From a virus, in IMG/VR virus record IMGVR_UViG_3300005096_000014, positions 1 to 42,443 of that record: a stretch of DNA of 42,443 nt. One strand, written 5' to 3'. Made by a program: the position numbers and the translations under genes. The notes beneath the pieces are model-generated. The model saw only the letters and a list, made by a program, of their open reading frames with translations. It was not told the origin of the DNA and searched no databases. This document shows, one piece after another, positions 1 through 6,271 of the stretch (the first letter of the stretch is position 1; every line of letters begins with the position of its first letter).

Positions 1-1
1 G

Positions 2-139
2 GAAGCGTTCGCCATCTTCCGCGGGCAGTTAATGCCTGTGTCGATAGAGTTCGGGATGAAGAGAAACACACATATCCCCTGTCTTTGGCAGCAGGATGAA
101 GTCTATCCGCTCTCAGAACTAAGAGAGCAATTTGCATGA
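2..139 (+). CDS. 3' end of a small phage protein, cut by the window edge
   Basis: An open frame runs from base 2 to a TGA at 137-139 and gives 45 residues ending in LSELREQFA. The stop overlaps the ATG of the next gene (ATGA), the packing used throughout this gene cluster. The missing start is probably the gene that begins at 42374 at the other end of the window: adding one base at the junction would make one open frame of about 69 residues. The product is not recognised. Confidence 0.6.
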   Translation, partial: EAFAIFRGQLMPVSIEFGMKRNTHIPCLWQQDEVYPLSELREQFA

Positions 140-477
140 AAATGGGAGGCAAACAATTGAATAAAAAGAGCCCTAGGGTAAAGAGACTGGCAATTAAACG
201 CCAGCTCAAAAAGCACGGTGTCTACATCCCTGGTCAATGGCTATACAACCTACGCAGGTTGAGGCAATTGCTCAGGATGACGGTTAATAAGGAGGCCTTA
301 ATGATAATCCTGAAAATAGATCACACCGGGAAAGGCCGGGTGATAACCATGACTGACGGGACTGTCTGGTATCCTGACTACGACATCTCGGACCGGCAGG
401 TGATTACTGACGGGTTGGCGAATGGCAGCATTAGGGCGAACACCCCAGAGGGGATAAAAGGAGAAAAGGACGGATGA
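136..477 (+). CDS. hypothetical basic small protein (start ambiguous)
   Basis: The frame gives up to 113 residues. The N-terminal half is very basic (KKSPRVKRLAIKRQLKKHG); the C-terminal half (TDGTVWYPDYDISDRQVITD) looks like a small beta-rich domain. Three starts are possible. The ATG at 136 overlaps the upstream stop but has a weak ribosome site. The TTG at 157 lies 7 nt behind GGGAGG (144-149). An internal ATG at 301 lies just behind AAGGAGG and would give only the C-terminal 58 residues. The frame may therefore make a long and a short product. No family was recognised. Confidence 0.6.
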   Translation: MKMGGKQLNKKSPRVKRLAIKRQLKKHGVYIPGQWLYNLRRLRQLLRMTVNKEALMIILKIDHTGKGRVITMTDGTVWYPDYDISDRQVITDGLANGSIRANTPEGIKGEKDG

Positions 478-632
478 CATACGAAACTTTTAAATCTGCA
501 TACACTCAAGCATTTAAAAAGCTGATGTCGTATGGGCCTGACGAAATAGGCTCGGTTCTTTATGCAGGAAAAATGGGCGAGCTGGCAGAAGCTTACCCTG
601 AATACGCGGCTAGAGCCGAAGAGGAAATCTAG
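474..632 (+). CDS. hypothetical 52-residue protein
   Basis: An ATG at 474 overlaps the previous stop (ATGA), and the frame runs to TAG at 630-632. The product begins MTYETFKSAYTQAFKKLMSY and ends AARAEEEI. It looks like an amphipathic helical protein with no cysteines. An AAAAGGAGAAAAGG stretch just upstream serves as ribosome site. The tight overlap on one side and a 1-nt gap on the other support it as a real gene. Function unknown. Confidence 0.65.
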   Translation: MTYETFKSAYTQAFKKLMSYGPDEIGSVLYAGKMGELAEAYPEYAARAEEEI

Positions 633-633
633 C

Positions 634-858
634 GTGGAGGCTGAAGAGTTTTGCCCTGTTTGTGGGCTTGTGGGCAGTTGTTGGTGTTGCGAGATCTGCG
701 GGGCAGCAGAATTACAGGATTGCACATGTTGCAATGCTTGTGGGGGCCTTGGCTCACGCCCCTTGCTCTCAGGTCTTGAGTGGAATTATATCGGCCCCGA
801 TTATGGGGAGTGTCCAGATTGCGAAGGGACGGGAAAATCAACTAGGATGGAGGAATAA
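634..858 (+). CDS. small cysteine-rich zinc-ribbon protein
   Basis: The chosen start is GTG 634, one base after the preceding stop and about 9 nt behind GAGGAA; an in-frame ATG at 562 would sit inside the upstream gene. The 74-residue product has cysteine pairs FCPVCG, CWCCEICG, CTCCNACGG and ECPDCEGTGKS, the last like the DnaJ-type CxxCxGxG zinc motif. This predicts a small zinc-binding protein. Its target is unknown, but it is one of several such proteins in this cluster. Confidence 0.65.
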   Translation: MEAEEFCPVCGLVGSCWCCEICGAAELQDCTCCNACGGLGSRPLLSGLEWNYIGPDYGECPDCEGTGKSTRMEE

Positions 859-862
859 AAGG

Positions 863-1132
863 ATGAAACAACATGAAGACACGGCCCCGCTGCTAAAAAT
901 GGGGGCAACACGTACGCACCTGAAGCTCAATCAGTCGGGTAAATACAGTTACTACGGGATAATACCGCCGTCGTTAAATGCTAAGGAGTATGACACCCTG
1001 GAAGAGGGCTTAGATGATTTTGCCGCACACATAAAGGCTCTGCCACTTGCCAAACAGAAGGAGATCATCGGCGGCTTACGCCCTGATATTTTTGCAAAGG
1101 TGCTAACAAACTATAAGGAGGTATCTGAGTGA
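863..1132 (+). CDS. hypothetical 89-residue protein
   Basis: The start at ATG 863 (MKQHEDTAPLLKMG) is preferred because GGAGG lies 9 nt upstream; the frame is open further upstream, but that part is a shadow of the zinc-ribbon gene. Central residues (GKYSYYGIIPPSLNAKEYDTL) are followed by a helical tail with acidic and basic residues. The TGA overlaps the next start as GTGA. No family recognised. Confidence 0.65.
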   Translation: MKQHEDTAPLLKMGATRTHLKLNQSGKYSYYGIIPPSLNAKEYDTLEEGLDDFAAHIKALPLAKQKEIIGGLRPDIFAKVLTNYKEVSE

Positions 1133-1440
1133 AAGCTTACTTTATGTTGGGGCCAAAAGGGATACTGCCGCTCGAAAAGGTCTATGAACTTGAACATCGA
1201 GGAATAGAGTTCCTTGTGCATAAAAAAGATAGGGGGTGGTCCTGGTATGTCACAGAGCCTATCACTGGGCTATCCTTCGGCATCATTGATGACACCAAAA
1301 AGGAGGCTGAATCAAAGGCACGGGCAGTTATTAATTGTGAGATTGATCATCTGCCTCTAACGATAACAAATATTTACTTTAACAATAGGCTAACCATAGA
1401 CCTCTTTAACGAGGTCAACAACCCTAAGGAGACCAAATGA
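1129..1440 (+). CDS. hypothetical 103-residue protein
   Basis: It starts at GTG 1129, overlapping the previous stop by 4 nt and preceded by AAGGAGGT. Residues 1-60 look like an alpha/beta domain (ELEHRGIEFLVHKKDRGWSW), followed by a helix rich in Lys, Glu and Ala. No catalytic motif is visible. The 4-nt overlaps with both neighbours show that it is translated within the same early operon. Confidence 0.65.
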   Translation: MKAYFMLGPKGILPLEKVYELEHRGIEFLVHKKDRGWSWYVTEPITGLSFGIIDDTKKEAESKARAVINCEIDHLPLTITNIYFNNRLTIDLFNEVNNPKETK

Positions 1441-1667
1441 AAGCCATTACGACTAAATATTTACCAGCTACGCCGACAAAGCCATGCAGAATTAGCGCAT
1501 CTGACATGGACGGCAACAGGATAATCGTTAACGGGGCGGGGCTATCGGATTATACAATACACCTAAATGCTGCAAAGGCTTTGAGCATTAAGATGGAGTG
1601 GGGCGACGGACGCAATCTAATCGGAGGCGAGATCAAGGGCGGGTATGTATGGGTACGTCCGAGATGA
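1437..1667 (+). CDS. hypothetical 76-residue protein
   Basis: The ATG at 1437 overlaps the preceding TGA (ATGA) and AAGGAG lies just upstream. The product has short beta-like segments (RIIVNGAGLSDYTIHLNAA, GGEIKGGYVWVRPR) and no cysteine cluster or membrane segment. The stop overlaps the next gene start in the same way. Function unknown. Confidence 0.65.
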   Translation: MKAITTKYLPATPTKPCRISASDMDGNRIIVNGAGLSDYTIHLNAAKALSIKMEWGDGRNLIGGEIKGGYVWVRPR

Positions 1668-1867
1668 GTAATCCAGTCGCTATATGGGACATCTCTTTGG
1701 ACTGCACTTGCCCTAGGTGTGAAAAGGATATAGATCTGCTGGATGATTCCGATTTTCTCGACGGACGATTTTTTACTATTGGTGAATATGGCACTAACTG
1801 GACAAGCGGTGTTGATGTCGAATGCCCTGTATGTGGCCATGAATACAAAGTTGATTTTGAATATTAA
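1664..1867 (+). CDS. small zinc-ribbon protein
   Basis: The start at ATG 1664 (MSNPVAIWDISLDCTCP) overlaps the previous stop; an upstream in-frame ATG at 1598 lies within the preceding gene and gives an unlikely Arg-rich extension. The 67-residue product has two knuckles, CTCPRCEKD and ECPVCGHEY, separated by about 37 residues, the standard two-knuckle zinc-ribbon layout. It probably binds nucleic acid or protein; no partner can be named. Confidence 0.65.
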   Translation: MSNPVAIWDISLDCTCPRCEKDIDLLDDSDFLDGRFFTIGEYGTNWTSGVDVECPVCGHEYKVDFEY

Positions 1868-1882
1868 AAAGGAGGTCCAAAC

Positions 1883-2146
1883 ATGGACTTGATGGGATTA
1901 AGTACTGAAAGTTTGAATAAATTGAATCAGGGGTTGAACAAAGGGCAACATTATGACAATCACCTCGAAGTAGGAGACCTTGCTGAGTCGGTAGTAAGTT
2001 CAGGGGCTGAATGGTTTAGAGGTGCTGAAATCCCATTTCACCTTAACTTAGTTAGGATTTTTGTTAACAACTTGTCGAGAGAACAGCGCCAAGAATTGTT
2101 AACAGAGGCGATTGATTGTGTGTTTGCCTTTCGTAACGATGAATAA
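1883..2146 (+). CDS. hypothetical 87-residue helical protein
   Basis: A strong AAAAAGGAGGT precedes ATG 1883. The product (MDLMGLSTESLNKLNQGLNKG) appears mostly alpha-helical and ends in REQRQELLTEAIDCVFAFRNDE. Its last codons overlap the start of the next gene by 8 nt. No known domain is recognised. Confidence 0.65.
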   Translation: MDLMGLSTESLNKLNQGLNKGQHYDNHLEVGDLAESVVSSGAEWFRGAEIPFHLNLVRIFVNNLSREQRQELLTEAIDCVFAFRNDE

Positions 2147-2306
2147 TCTACTATTCCCGGATTCCGGCACCTGCCCTCAGTGCGGTGGAAGCCGCGTAAT
2201 CAAGATCGCTTGCCTGGTGTGTCCAGACGAGCGGTGTAAGACCAAGGCGGGCAAAAACAAGTGCCCGCAGATACCGTGCCCTAAGTGCACAAAGGAGGCA
2301 AAGTAA
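2139..2306 (+). CDS. small zinc-ribbon protein
   Basis: The ATG at 2139 overlaps the previous stop codon (ATGAATAA). The 55-residue product has CPQCGGSR, CLVCPDERC and CPQIPCPKC motifs, eight cysteines in all, and a Lys-rich tail. It should bind one or two zinc ions. It is the third cysteine-rich protein in this unit, which suggests a group of small nucleic-acid- or enzyme-binding factors. Confidence 0.6.
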   Translation: MNNLLFPDSGTCPQCGGSRVIKIACLVCPDERCKTKAGKNKCPQIPCPKCTKEAK

Positions 2307-2504
2307 ATGTACTGGGTAGCGTTTTTACTCGGAAGTGGGCTGTTACTAATTGCAAGTTTAGTCCCAAAAGGCAGGGGTAAAGGAGATAGTTTAATTTTGC
2401 CTACACTGTTATTTGGGGCAATCGTAATGGGGACAATGTTATTAGCAAGCTCAATGATTATGGTTGTCCCCCGGACATTAGAGTTGTTGATAAACTCTCT
2501 ATAA
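2307..2504 (+). CDS. small two-span membrane protein
   Basis: The ATG follows the upstream TAA directly, with AAGGAGG 8-14 nt before it. The 65-residue product has two hydrophobic segments, residues 2-19 (WVAFLLGSGLLLIASLV) and about 29-53, separated by a basic loop (PKGRGKGD). An inner-membrane location is predicted. Its place in an early operon, far from the lysis genes, argues against a holin role; superinfection exclusion or host takeover are possible but unproven. Confidence 0.6.
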   Translation: MYWVAFLLGSGLLLIASLVPKGRGKGDSLILPTLLFGAIVMGTMLLASSMIMVVPRTLELLINSL

Positions 2505-2517
2505 AGGGACTTAGATT

Positions 2518-2682
2518 ATGACAAAACTACAAAACTTATTAATGCACCCAGACCGGCATGCAATAACCCGCCGGGCGGAGCACCTTGAGAAAGTGTTGCT
2601 AGCCCGGAAGATGCCGGAGGATATAGCCGCCTTACGGGCGGTGCAATACAGGGAATATATGTGGAGGGAAAATAAATGTTAG
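2518..2682 (+). CDS. hypothetical 54-residue basic helical protein
   Basis: An ATG at 2518 with AAAGGGA upstream opens a frame ending at TAG 2680-2682. The product begins MTKLQNLLMHPDRHAITRRA and contains EHLEKVLLARKMPEDIAALR. It overlaps the next gene by 7 nt. It is basic and helical and could bind DNA, but no motif proves this. Confidence 0.6.
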   Translation: MTKLQNLLMHPDRHAITRRAEHLEKVLLARKMPEDIAALRAVQYREYMWRENKC

Positions 2683-2870
2683 TAAAAGAATTAAAAGGCT
2701 TGCTAGAAGGGGTTCGTGAGGACGGGAAAGTGTTGGTCTTTGTCGGTAGAACAGGCGCCTACAGTGGGTTGTTATATGAGGATCTGAATGTAACAGAGAA
2801 AGGGAACATTGTTATAGATGTCGAGCGGGTGGTTCCTACGGAGGACACTGACGATGGCACAGACAGGTAA
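2676..2870 (+). CDS. hypothetical 64-residue protein
   Basis: The start at ATG 2676 lies behind TGGAGGGAAAATAA. The N-terminal helix LLVKELKGLLEGVREDG-like region is followed by strands (VLVFVGRTGAY, NIVIDVERVVP) and an acidic tail. Small alpha/beta fold, no active-site motif. Overlaps the next gene by 17 nt. Confidence 0.6.
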   Translation: MLVKELKGLLEGVREDGKVLVFVGRTGAYSGLLYEDLNVTEKGNIVIDVERVVPTEDTDDGTDR

Positions 2871-3072
2871 TCAGAAGAAGTTAGGGGGCCAGTGCTTTTG
2901 CCCCGTAGGACACAAAGGAGTGCATTACCCTAATTGTCATAATCATATAGAACCTGAGCCGATCCCGGAGTGGGTAGATATCTGCAAGCAGCTCGCGCAC
3001 ATTGAGGACTTAGTAAACAAAGTCAAGCAGCAGATCATGCGGTCTGCTACCAATATAGATGGAGGCGTATAA
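2854..3072 (+). CDS. hypothetical protein with Cys/His pairs
   Basis: The ATG at 2854 (MAQTGNQKKLGG) with CGGAGGAC upstream is preferred to an in-frame ATG at 2818 inside the preceding gene. The 72-residue product has CFCPVGHKGVHYPNCHNH, a possible Cys/His metal site, and an amphipathic C-terminal helix (CKQLAHIEDLVNKVKQQI). Probably a small metal-binding protein; function unknown. Confidence 0.55.
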   Translation: MAQTGNQKKLGGQCFCPVGHKGVHYPNCHNHIEPEPIPEWVDICKQLAHIEDLVNKVKQQIMRSATNIDGGV

Positions 3073-3618
3073 ATGGAAATAGTTTCAGACGTACTTGGAG
3101 TCGAGGTCTACCACGAAGGGCTTAATATAGCTACTTTTAGAGTTAATGGGGGAGGTGGTCAGCCGACTGAAGTTAAAGCGAGGTGGTACGCTAAGCTACT
3201 TGAAAAAGCTATGGAGGCGAATGAAAGAGAAACAGCTATGCCTTCAAAGGTAAAAGAAAACAAACCAGAGAAGCCTGAAAAGTCAAAGCGGTCACCAATA
3301 AGAATAAAAGCAAGGAGAGTTAACTCCAATGACTGGGAAATAATGGAGATAGAAGCCTTACATCATAAGGAACTGCCGACAGCATACCTAACTAGCGAGG
3401 GTGCTATCGATCAAGGATGGGCCAATGGACATAAAGCGTTATATATCAGAGCTAAAACAGGTTGTGCTTTACTCCTCCGCGAAAGGCAAGTTATCCATCA
3501 CCAATATATGGAACTTGCATTGTCACGAATAAAAATAGCTGGCAAGCTGCTTACTAAAATCAAAAAAGAGGAAAAAGAAAACGCTGACTGGGTCGGCGTT
3601 AAGACTTTTGAAATATAA
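3073..3618 (+). CDS. hypothetical 181-residue protein, basic central linker
   Basis: The ATG 3073 follows the upstream TAA directly, with GGAGGCG before it. Residues 1-55 form a small alpha/beta region; residues about 58-80 are a Lys/Pro/Glu-rich linker (KVKENKPEKPEKSKRSP); the C-terminal half is alpha/beta with a basic helix near the end. It is the longest protein of this cluster. No family recognised. Confidence 0.65.
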   Translation: MEIVSDVLGVEVYHEGLNIATFRVNGGGGQPTEVKARWYAKLLEKAMEANERETAMPSKVKENKPEKPEKSKRSPIRIKARRVNSNDWEIMEIEALHHKELPTAYLTSEGAIDQGWANGHKALYIRAKTGCALLLRERQVIHHQYMELALSRIKIAGKLLTKIKKEEKENADWVGVKTFEI

Positions 3619-3630
3619 GGAGATAATAAA

Positions 3631-3897
3631 ATGCCACATATGCAAGAACATCAAACATCTCTGTTACTGTGTAGCAACGGAGATCAGTCCATAGGCTGGG
3701 TTGGCGACCAGCCCGCCGTATGGTTCGGCTCGGCAGAGATAATGCCGGGGATGGAGTACAGGGCGGCGAGAGATGGGGAAGTCTTTGAATGCCTCGACGG
3801 CGAAGACTTCATTAACACCGACGGGTGGAGCGAAATATCAAAGCATGTATCCATGCAAAATAGCTTGAATAATGAAAGAGAGGTGGTATTATGGTAA
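3631..3897 (+). CDS. hypothetical 88-residue acidic protein
   Basis: ATAAGGAGATAATAAA precedes ATG 3631. The product is acidic with many aromatic residues (GWVGDQPAVWFGSAEIMPG, FECLDGEDFINTDGW). It overlaps the next gene by 7 nt. Small acidic early phage proteins often inhibit host enzymes, but nothing here identifies a target. Confidence 0.6.
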   Translation: MPHMQEHQTSLLLCSNGDQSIGWVGDQPAVWFGSAEIMPGMEYRAARDGEVFECLDGEDFINTDGWSEISKHVSMQNSLNNEREVVLW

Positions 3898-4184
3898 CAA
3901 ATTTAGAATTGGATCAAGACCCGAAAAACTGTGGCAACTGCCAGAAGATGCGTGTGGTAGGAAAGCGTGTTAAAAACATCGTAGCTAAATGTGTTAGAGG
4001 GGTTTTGATGGAGCGAGCTTTCATTATTAATTCGCCCAACAAGAATAAATTACCGGGGTCTTGGCAAATGGCCAAGGGATGCGCGTTTTTTGATAGCATG
4101 ATAGACGTGAACTCTAATATTTATACGGCAGGATTGGAGCGTGTGTCGAAATGGGATCAAATCATCCAAAACCATCTAAATTAA
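3891..4184 (+). CDS. hypothetical 97-residue protein with CxxC motif
   Basis: GAGAGGTGGTATT precedes ATG 3891. The N-terminal part contains NCGNCQKMRVVGKRVKN, followed by CVRG and CAFFDS, so four cysteines could form a metal site. The central part is basic. A small zinc-binding protein is likely; the function is unknown. Confidence 0.6.
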   Translation: MVTNLELDQDPKNCGNCQKMRVVGKRVKNIVAKCVRGVLMERAFIINSPNKNKLPGSWQMAKGCAFFDSMIDVNSNIYTAGLERVSKWDQIIQNHLN

Positions 4185-4201
4185 GAGAGGAAAAACACCT
4201 T

Positions 4202-4336
4202 ATGCAGCTTAGAGCTGCATATCCAGGGACAAAAGACGAGCTACTACTCATTATTGGGGAGCTAAACTCTATAATTATGAGTTTAAATAACCGACTATCA
4301 AGTATAGGGAGAGGATTATACAATGGACGAACTTAA
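4202..4336 (+). CDS. hypothetical 44-residue helical protein
   Basis: The frame is open from an ATG at 4151, but that start lies well inside the upstream gene. The ATG at 4202 (MQLRAAYPGTKDEL) has AGAGAGGAA about 10 nt upstream and is preferred. The product is mostly a hydrophobic/amphipathic helix (ELLLIIGELNSIIMSLNNRL), which could form a coiled coil. Overlaps the next gene by 14 nt. Confidence 0.5.
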   Translation: MQLRAAYPGTKDELLLIIGELNSIIMSLNNRLSSIGRGLYNGRT

Positions 4337-4541
4337 GATAACTCCAGCGAAGGGCTGGTGTGCTGTACGCTTTAACCGTGAGGACCGGACGCGATGGATT
4401 GATACATCGACGTTCTCGGCAACTATTGACGAGTGCCGGAATAAGCTCTACACAAAGGACCTGATCAACGAAGCTGCGGGAGAGTTTGCAAAGAAAAACC
4501 CTGCCGTCATGATTCTTGAGGTTACTGTGAGGGCTGTATGA
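4323..4541 (+). CDS. hypothetical 72-residue protein
   Basis: GGGAGAGGATTATACA precedes ATG 4323. The product (MDELKITPAKGWCAVRFNRED) appears alpha/beta, with no cysteine cluster or membrane segment. Its stop overlaps the next start as ATGA. Not recognised. Confidence 0.6.
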   Translation: MDELKITPAKGWCAVRFNREDRTRWIDTSTFSATIDECRNKLYTKDLINEAAGEFAKKNPAVMILEVTVRAV

Positions 4542-4726
4542 CTACATTCAAACATTTACTGCCTTTCCTGTTAGGTCAGTCAATGCCAGGATGGACGCAA
4601 AAAACTACCGTTAAGGAAACTCGCCTCCCCAAAGACATCATAGCGACAGACAAGGCCCGAAGCCTGGCATTAGCTAAAGCCAAGCGAGACAGGAAGGCAG
4701 CTAAGAGGGAGATCGAAGCGAACTAG
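4538..4726 (+). CDS. hypothetical 62-residue basic protein, last of the cluster
   Basis: ATG 4538 overlaps the upstream stop. The N-terminus is hydrophobic (KHLLPFLLGQSMPGW) and the C-terminus is a long Lys/Arg/Ala-rich helix (ALAKAKRDRKAAKREIEAN). No motif is recognised. It is the last clear coding sequence before a structured noncoding stretch. Confidence 0.55.
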   Translation: MTTFKHLLPFLLGQSMPGWTQKTTVKETRLPKDIIATDKARSLALAKAKRDRKAAKREIEAN

Positions 4727-4740
4727 TAAGTGGATGAACA

Positions 4741-4832
4741 CTCAGGGTGGCGGCTAAGTAACAACTCGTCGGAGGATGACGGACACCTCATTAAAAACGG
4801 CTATCGATTTAGCCGCTTGAGTTGCCCCTGAG
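4741..4832 (+). ncRNA. structured RNA element with mutually exclusive pairings
   Basis: This noncoding stretch folds on inspection. P1 pairs CTCAGGG (4741-4747) with CCCTGAG (4826-4832). P2 pairs CAACTC (4762-4767) with GAGTTG (4819-4824). Inside P2, CGTC/GACG (4767-4770/4778-4781) shows GGAGGAT in its loop and CGGCTA (4798-4803) pairs with TAGCCG (4810-4815). The latter can instead be captured by GCGGCTAA (4750-4757) pairing TTAGCCGC (4809-4816), which would make a pseudoknot with P2. CTTTGTTT follows P1. It may be a terminator, a regulatory RNA or a small RNA. I could not match it to a known class. Confidence 0.5.
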
Positions 4833-4864
4833 CTTTGTTTAATCCTGATTTAAAAAATATGTTT

Positions 4865-4890
4865 AAGGAGGTGATGTAACTATGAGATAA
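4865..4890 (+). other. perfect Shine-Dalgarno followed by a Met-Arg minigene
   Basis: AAGGAGGTGAT (4865-4875) is complementary to the 3' end of 16S rRNA over 11 bases, the best ribosome site in the window. It precedes no gene. The only in-frame uses are ATG TAA at 4874-4879 (inside the site) and ATG AGA TAA at 4882-4890, a two-codon minigene. Minigenes of this kind, such as the lambda bar sequences, can tie up peptidyl-tRNA. This may also be a relic of a lost gene start. Confidence 0.4.
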
Positions 4891-4910
4891 GATTAATCCA
4901 AATTGCTAAC

Positions 4911-4944
4911 GCCCCTGGAGCCATTTCAACCCTGTTCCAGGGGC
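4911..4944. terminator. hairpin between convergent operons
   Basis: GCCCCTGGA (4911-4919) pairs perfectly with TCCAGGGGC (4936-4944) across a 16-nt loop. It lies between the rightward small-gene unit and the leftward replication unit, where a bidirectional terminator is expected. The T-run is weak on the + strand (TGTTTAG), so termination may be inefficient or factor-dependent. The remaining noncoding bases 4945-5011 hold nothing I recognise. Confidence 0.5.
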
Positions 4945-5011
4945 TGTTTAGTCTCATATGTCTCATAAATGTCCCATATCAACTACTTGGCTTTTTGGGG
5001 ATGATAACACC

Positions 5012-5197
5012 TTAGCTGCCAGCGTATCTGACAATATTCTCTACCCAAGCCTTAAGTTCTTCATGCCTTTTCTCAAACTGTGCTTTATTTCCATGATAAC
5101 AGCCTGAACGCCCATATTCATTTATGATGAAAAGCAACTGCTTAAAATGAGCTTCTCTCATACCTCTAATATCAACAAAATCAAAAAATATAGCCAC
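5012..5197 (-). CDS. hypothetical 61-residue protein
   Basis: The start is GTG 5197, directly after the TGA of the upstream gene and behind AAAGGAGGATT. The product (MAIFFDFVDIRGMREAHFKQ) is helical with aromatic residues and one Cys. It is the last gene of the leftward replication unit. No family recognised. Confidence 0.55.
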   Translation of the reverse strand: MAIFFDFVDIRGMREAHFKQLLFIINEYGRSGCYHGNKAQFEKRHEELKAWVENIVRYAGS

Positions 5198-5404
5198 TCA
5201 ATCCTCCTTTATCCTGTATTCAAAGTGTTTTAATCCGTACCACGTGGTTTTATTTAGCACTTTCAGCGCTTGTTCCATACTCTTCTTGGTCTTATACGCT
5301 TTCCACTTACGCCACCGGGACCATGAGCTACTTTCGTTCGCCCACATGCCCGGCAGCCCTCGGAACTCAAGGATGTAGTGTTGTTTCATAATAATCCCAT
5401 TCAA
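5198..5404 (-). CDS. hypothetical 68-residue basic protein
   Basis: A TTG start at 5404 overlaps the previous stop as TTGA; an ATG at 5389 (MKQHYILEFRGLPG) is the alternative. The product is rich in Trp, Lys and Arg (SSWSRWRKWKAYKTKKSMEQ), as in small phage proteins that bind DNA, but no fold is certain. Function unknown. Confidence 0.5.
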   Translation of the reverse strand: MNGIIMKQHYILEFRGLPGMWANESSSWSRWRKWKAYKTKKSMEQALKVLNKTTWYGLKHFEYRIKED

Positions 5405-5598
5405 AAATACATTTTATACTCAGAATACTTTTCCTTAAACGCCATTATCCCAACTTCAAGACATTCGGAAACATAATCCCACACTTCATCGGTTTTGTCT
5501 TCGTTGCCATACATGTAATCTGAGTAGTTCAGGGTTTCGTAGTCGAGCCTTTTTTCTACTACCACACTTGCAATCCAGATCATTTCTTCTTTATCCAT
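5401..5598 (-). CDS. hypothetical 65-residue acidic protein
   Basis: The ATG at 5598 follows AAAGGAGACTTAAAA, a good ribosome site. The product (MDKEEMIWIASVVVEKRLDY) is acidic and helical, with many Tyr residues near the end. It sits directly downstream of the replication genes and overlaps the next gene by 4 nt. Not recognised. Confidence 0.55.
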   Translation of the reverse strand: MDKEEMIWIASVVVEKRLDYETLNYSDYMYGNEDKTDEVWDYVSECLEVGIMAFKEKYSEYKMYF

Positions 5599-5611
5599 TT
5601 TTAAGTCTCCT

Positions 5612-6271
5612 TTACCCCTCTGGGTTAACTCCTATTAAGTTCTTAAGCATATCCCTTGCTTGAGCCTTAACCATGTCAGGGCTTGGCTGTTCGCGGTAAA
5701 CTTGCTTCGGCTTAGGCTTTGCTGTTGCAATAAATTCACCTGGTATCCGATGCATCCCCTTTTGTAAATATTCTACAAATTGATCCTCATCTAAAAACTG
5801 AGTATCGGGTATGTATCTAAGCGTTGTTAAATCTGCCTTAAACTTTTTACCTTCTCGACGTGTAGCATGAGCTACAGCATGATCAACTATGACCACTTGT
5901 GGATAGCTATGCAAAGGGAAACAATAAGCGCATGGGTTGCTTACATTTGTCCTTCTGTAATTTTTAAATCTATAAAAGCTCACAAACCCGTGGTTACACC
6001 CTATAGCATCACAACCATATGTTTTTGCCTTATTGCTTTTATCACCACGTCCGGCCACCTCCTTACACGCCACCAGTAGGGCTATAGGTGTGGGGAACTT
6101 GCTCAATAGTGGCGGGGCAGTGTCAACTAGCCCATTAACAGCATCAGACACCACATTAGGGGCGTAGTACTGGATTTTGTCATAGTAAACTTTCTTACTA
6201 AGGTTCTTGACTCCAAAATGTTCTTCGGCCTTCCTGAAGATACTGCAAAACTGGTCTAGTGTAGTTCTCAT
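5612..6271 (-). CDS. putative zinc-binding replication accessory protein (helicase-loader position)
   Basis: This 219-residue protein starts at ATG 6271, overlapping the end of the initiator-like gene by 4 nt. Residues 1-70 are helical (TLDQFCSIFRKAEEHFG, SKFPTPIALLVACKEV). Residues about 86-120 hold CDAIGCNHG and NPCAYCFP, a probable zinc ribbon. The C-terminus is basic. Gene pairs of an initiator and a loader (lambda O/P type) are common in phages, and this gene has the partner position, but I see no P-loop and no diagnostic loader motif. Assignment by context only. Confidence 0.45.
   Translation of the reverse strand: MRTTLDQFCSIFRKAEEHFGVKNLSKKVYYDKIQYYAPNVVSDAVNGLVDTAPPLLSKFPTPIALLVACKEVAGRGDKSNKAKTYGCDAIGCNHGFVSFYRFKNYRRTNVSNPCAYCFPLHSYPQVVIVDHAVAHATRREGKKFKADLTTLRYIPDTQFLDEDQFVEYLQKGMHRIPGEFIATAKPKPKQVYREQPSPDMVKAQARDMLKNLIGVNPEG

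Noticed and set aside
662-862. Longer start for the gene ending at 1132
   Set aside because: The extension is a shadow of the zinc-ribbon gene in another frame; ATG 863 has a good ribosome site.
1550-1840. Minus-strand frames opposite the small-gene cluster
   Set aside because: They lack ribosome sites and mirror well-packed + strand genes. The same applies to the long + frames opposite the late operon (for example 20725-21390).
5239-5248. ACCACGTGGT as a second parS site
   Set aside because: Only 10 bp are symmetric and it lies within a coding gene; the outer parS bases do not match. The CACGTG at 7158 and 41542 were rejected for the same reason.
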